A DNA stretch of 5,796 bases from the NCBI GenBank assembly GCA_002338885.1, contig DDJI01000120.1, forward strand, positions 18,161 through 23,956, given 5' to 3'. Shown here in pieces: positions 4,889-5,796 of this stretch (its first letter is position 1; each line of letters begins with the position of its first letter). Source of the DNA: Ruminococcus sp. UBA1828 (lineage in GTDB: Bacteria; Bacillota; Clostridia; Oscillospirales; Ruminococcaceae). A program made the position numbers and the translations under genes. The notes under the pieces are model-generated. The model was not told the DNA's origin, did no database searches, and worked only from the letters and a program-made list of their open reading frames with translations.

Positions 4889-5796
4889 ATGACTAAGATA
4901 AAAAGTTTATTCTCAACACCGCTAAAGGCAGTTGTAACATGCGTATGTATCGTTGCGATACTCGCACTCATAGGAACGGTGACCGCAGCAGCGGTAGGAG
5001 CTATCGCTAAGGGAAACGCAATCGGAGCTGAGCAGGCTCAAAACTATGCGTTTGCCGATGCCGGAGTAGACCCCGCCGCGGCAATGGTTGAAAAGACCGA
5101 GTTCGATTACGACATGGGTCACTTCGTATACGAAATCGAGTTCTACGCAAACGGAGTCGAGTATGAGTACACAGTAAAGTCCGACGACGGAACAATCTTA
5201 AAGAGAAAGTCTGAGGGTCAGCCGCAGATCACAACAAATGACAACAGCGCGACAACGACAACGGCATCCGGCAGCGTAACGCTCGACGAGGCAAAGGCAA
5301 TAGCTCTTGCAGACGCAGGCCTTGCGGAATCGGACGTGAGCATAACCAAGACCAAGACTGAGTATGACGACGGAAGAGAAATCCACGAGATAGATTTCGT
5401 CACCGCAGACACCAAGTACGAGTATGAAATAGTAGCCGCAGACGGCAGCATCTACTCAAAGAGCAAGGAGACTTTCGCAGCCACTTCACCCACCGTGACA
5501 ACGTCACCTTCTGACACACAGCAGGCAGCAAACGTCGATATGACTCTTGACGAGGCAAAGGCAATAGCCCTTGCAGATGCAGGTCTTGCAGAATCAGACG
5601 TCACCTTCACTAAGGGACACCTCGATTACGATGACGGCGTGGCAGTATACGAGCTTGAGTTCTACACTTCCACCACCGAGTATGATTACGATGTAAGCGC
5701 AACATCCGGCAATATAATCAGCAGAGAGTCGGAAGCCTTCAGAACCGGCAGCCAGTCGGGCACACAGACCACCACATCCGGCACCGATGTGACACT
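4889..5796 (+). CDS. Membrane-targeted multi-PepSY-domain protein, partial (runs off right edge)
   Basis: Open from ATG 4889 to the window end (302 codons seen, no stop). GAAGGGAG (4873-4880) lies eight bases before the ATG. Residues 13-38 are a hydrophobic segment after a Lys-containing N-terminus, either a membrane anchor or a cleaved signal, so the rest should lie outside the cytoplasm. Three PepSY domains follow at about 44-108, 130-192 and 217-281. Each has an AxxxALADAG-like helix, a D-Y-D-x-G hairpin, a YEIEF-type strand, a second Y-E-Y strand, and a G-x-I end. Thr/Ser/Gln-rich linkers separate them, and another such linker reaches the window edge, so a fourth domain may follow. PepSY domains occur in M4 peptidase propeptides and in envelope proteins, where inhibition or modulation of peptidases has been proposed. 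No protease domain is seen here. Two promoters with regulator boxes suggest it is the main output of the adjacent two-component system. Confidence 0.9.
   Translation, partial: MTKIKSLFSTPLKAVVTCVCIVAILALIGTVTAAAVGAIAKGNAIGAEQAQNYAFADAGVDPAAAMVEKTEFDYDMGHFVYEIEFYANGVEYEYTVKSDDGTILKRKSEGQPQITTNDNSATTTTASGSVTLDEAKAIALADAGLAESDVSITKTKTEYDDGREIHEIDFVTADTKYEYEIVAADGSIYSKSKETFAATSPTVTTSPSDTQQAANVDMTLDEAKAIALADAGLAESDVTFTKGHLDYDDGVAVYELEFYTSTTEYDYDVSATSGNIISRESEAFRTGSQSGTQTTTSGTDVT
5285..5601 (+). repeat. Near-identical DNA repeat in PepSY domains 2 and 3 (5285-5337 and 5549-5601)
   Basis: Two 53-base segments 264 bases (88 codons) apart match at 48 positions, and all five differences are synonymous third-position changes. 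Both encode DEAKAIALADAGLAESDV. The flanking domain sequence is much more divergent, and domain 1 carries only a distant version (AEQAQNYAFADAGVD). Confidence 0.9.

Noticed and set aside
5218..5451. A minus-strand frame inside the PepSY gene.
   Set aside because: Shadow of the repetitive PepSY coding sequence; the plus strand has a strong ribosome binding site, promoters and recognisable domains.

Overview
The window looks like chromosome from an anaerobic Firmicute of the class Clostridia, most likely an Oscillospiraceae/Ruminococcaceae-type gut bacterium. This is inferred from Gram-positive style sigma-A promoters and strong GGAG ribosome binding sites, roughly balanced base composition, a C_GCAxxG_C_C family gene, a clostridial two-component pair and a Thr/Ser-linked PepSY protein. 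No mobile element, CRISPR array, rRNA or tRNA is visible.

Layout. Positions 1-212 (minus strand) hold the N-terminal part of an ECF-type sigma factor that runs off the left edge. A divergent intergenic region of about 370 bases carries a promoter for each side. On the plus strand, 586-1176 is a DUF3237-type lipoprotein gene interrupted by an in-frame TAA just after its lipoprotein signal, followed by a strong intrinsic terminator (1195-1224). An extended -10 promoter then starts a two-gene unit: a C_GCAxxG_C_C protein (1324-1791), overlapped by 23 bases by an uncharacterised protein (1769-2512) with a nuclease-like D-x8-E-x-Q core and a probable C-terminal winged helix. Next come an OmpR-family response regulator (2601-3281) and a sensor histidine kinase with a TTG start (3278-4687), overlapping by 4 bases. 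After a 201-base gap, a membrane-targeted protein with at least three PepSY domains starts at 4889 and leaves the window on the right.

How it fits together. The main observation is a shared operator-promoter layout at three places: upstream of the response regulator (2509-2541) and twice in tandem upstream of the PepSY gene (4713-4744 and 4826-4857). Each has two CTAATGTT-like boxes with an 11-base period, and the -10 begins 15-16 bases after the start of the second box, where a -35 is poor or absent. This is the geometry expected of an OmpR/PhoB-type activator. I infer that the regulator encoded here activates its own operon and the neighbouring PepSY gene, forming a compact envelope-sensing circuit: sensor kinase, regulator, and exported multi-PepSY effector or feedback protein. 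The two PepSY promoters match over 45 bases, including the start of the transcribed region, which points to a local duplication.
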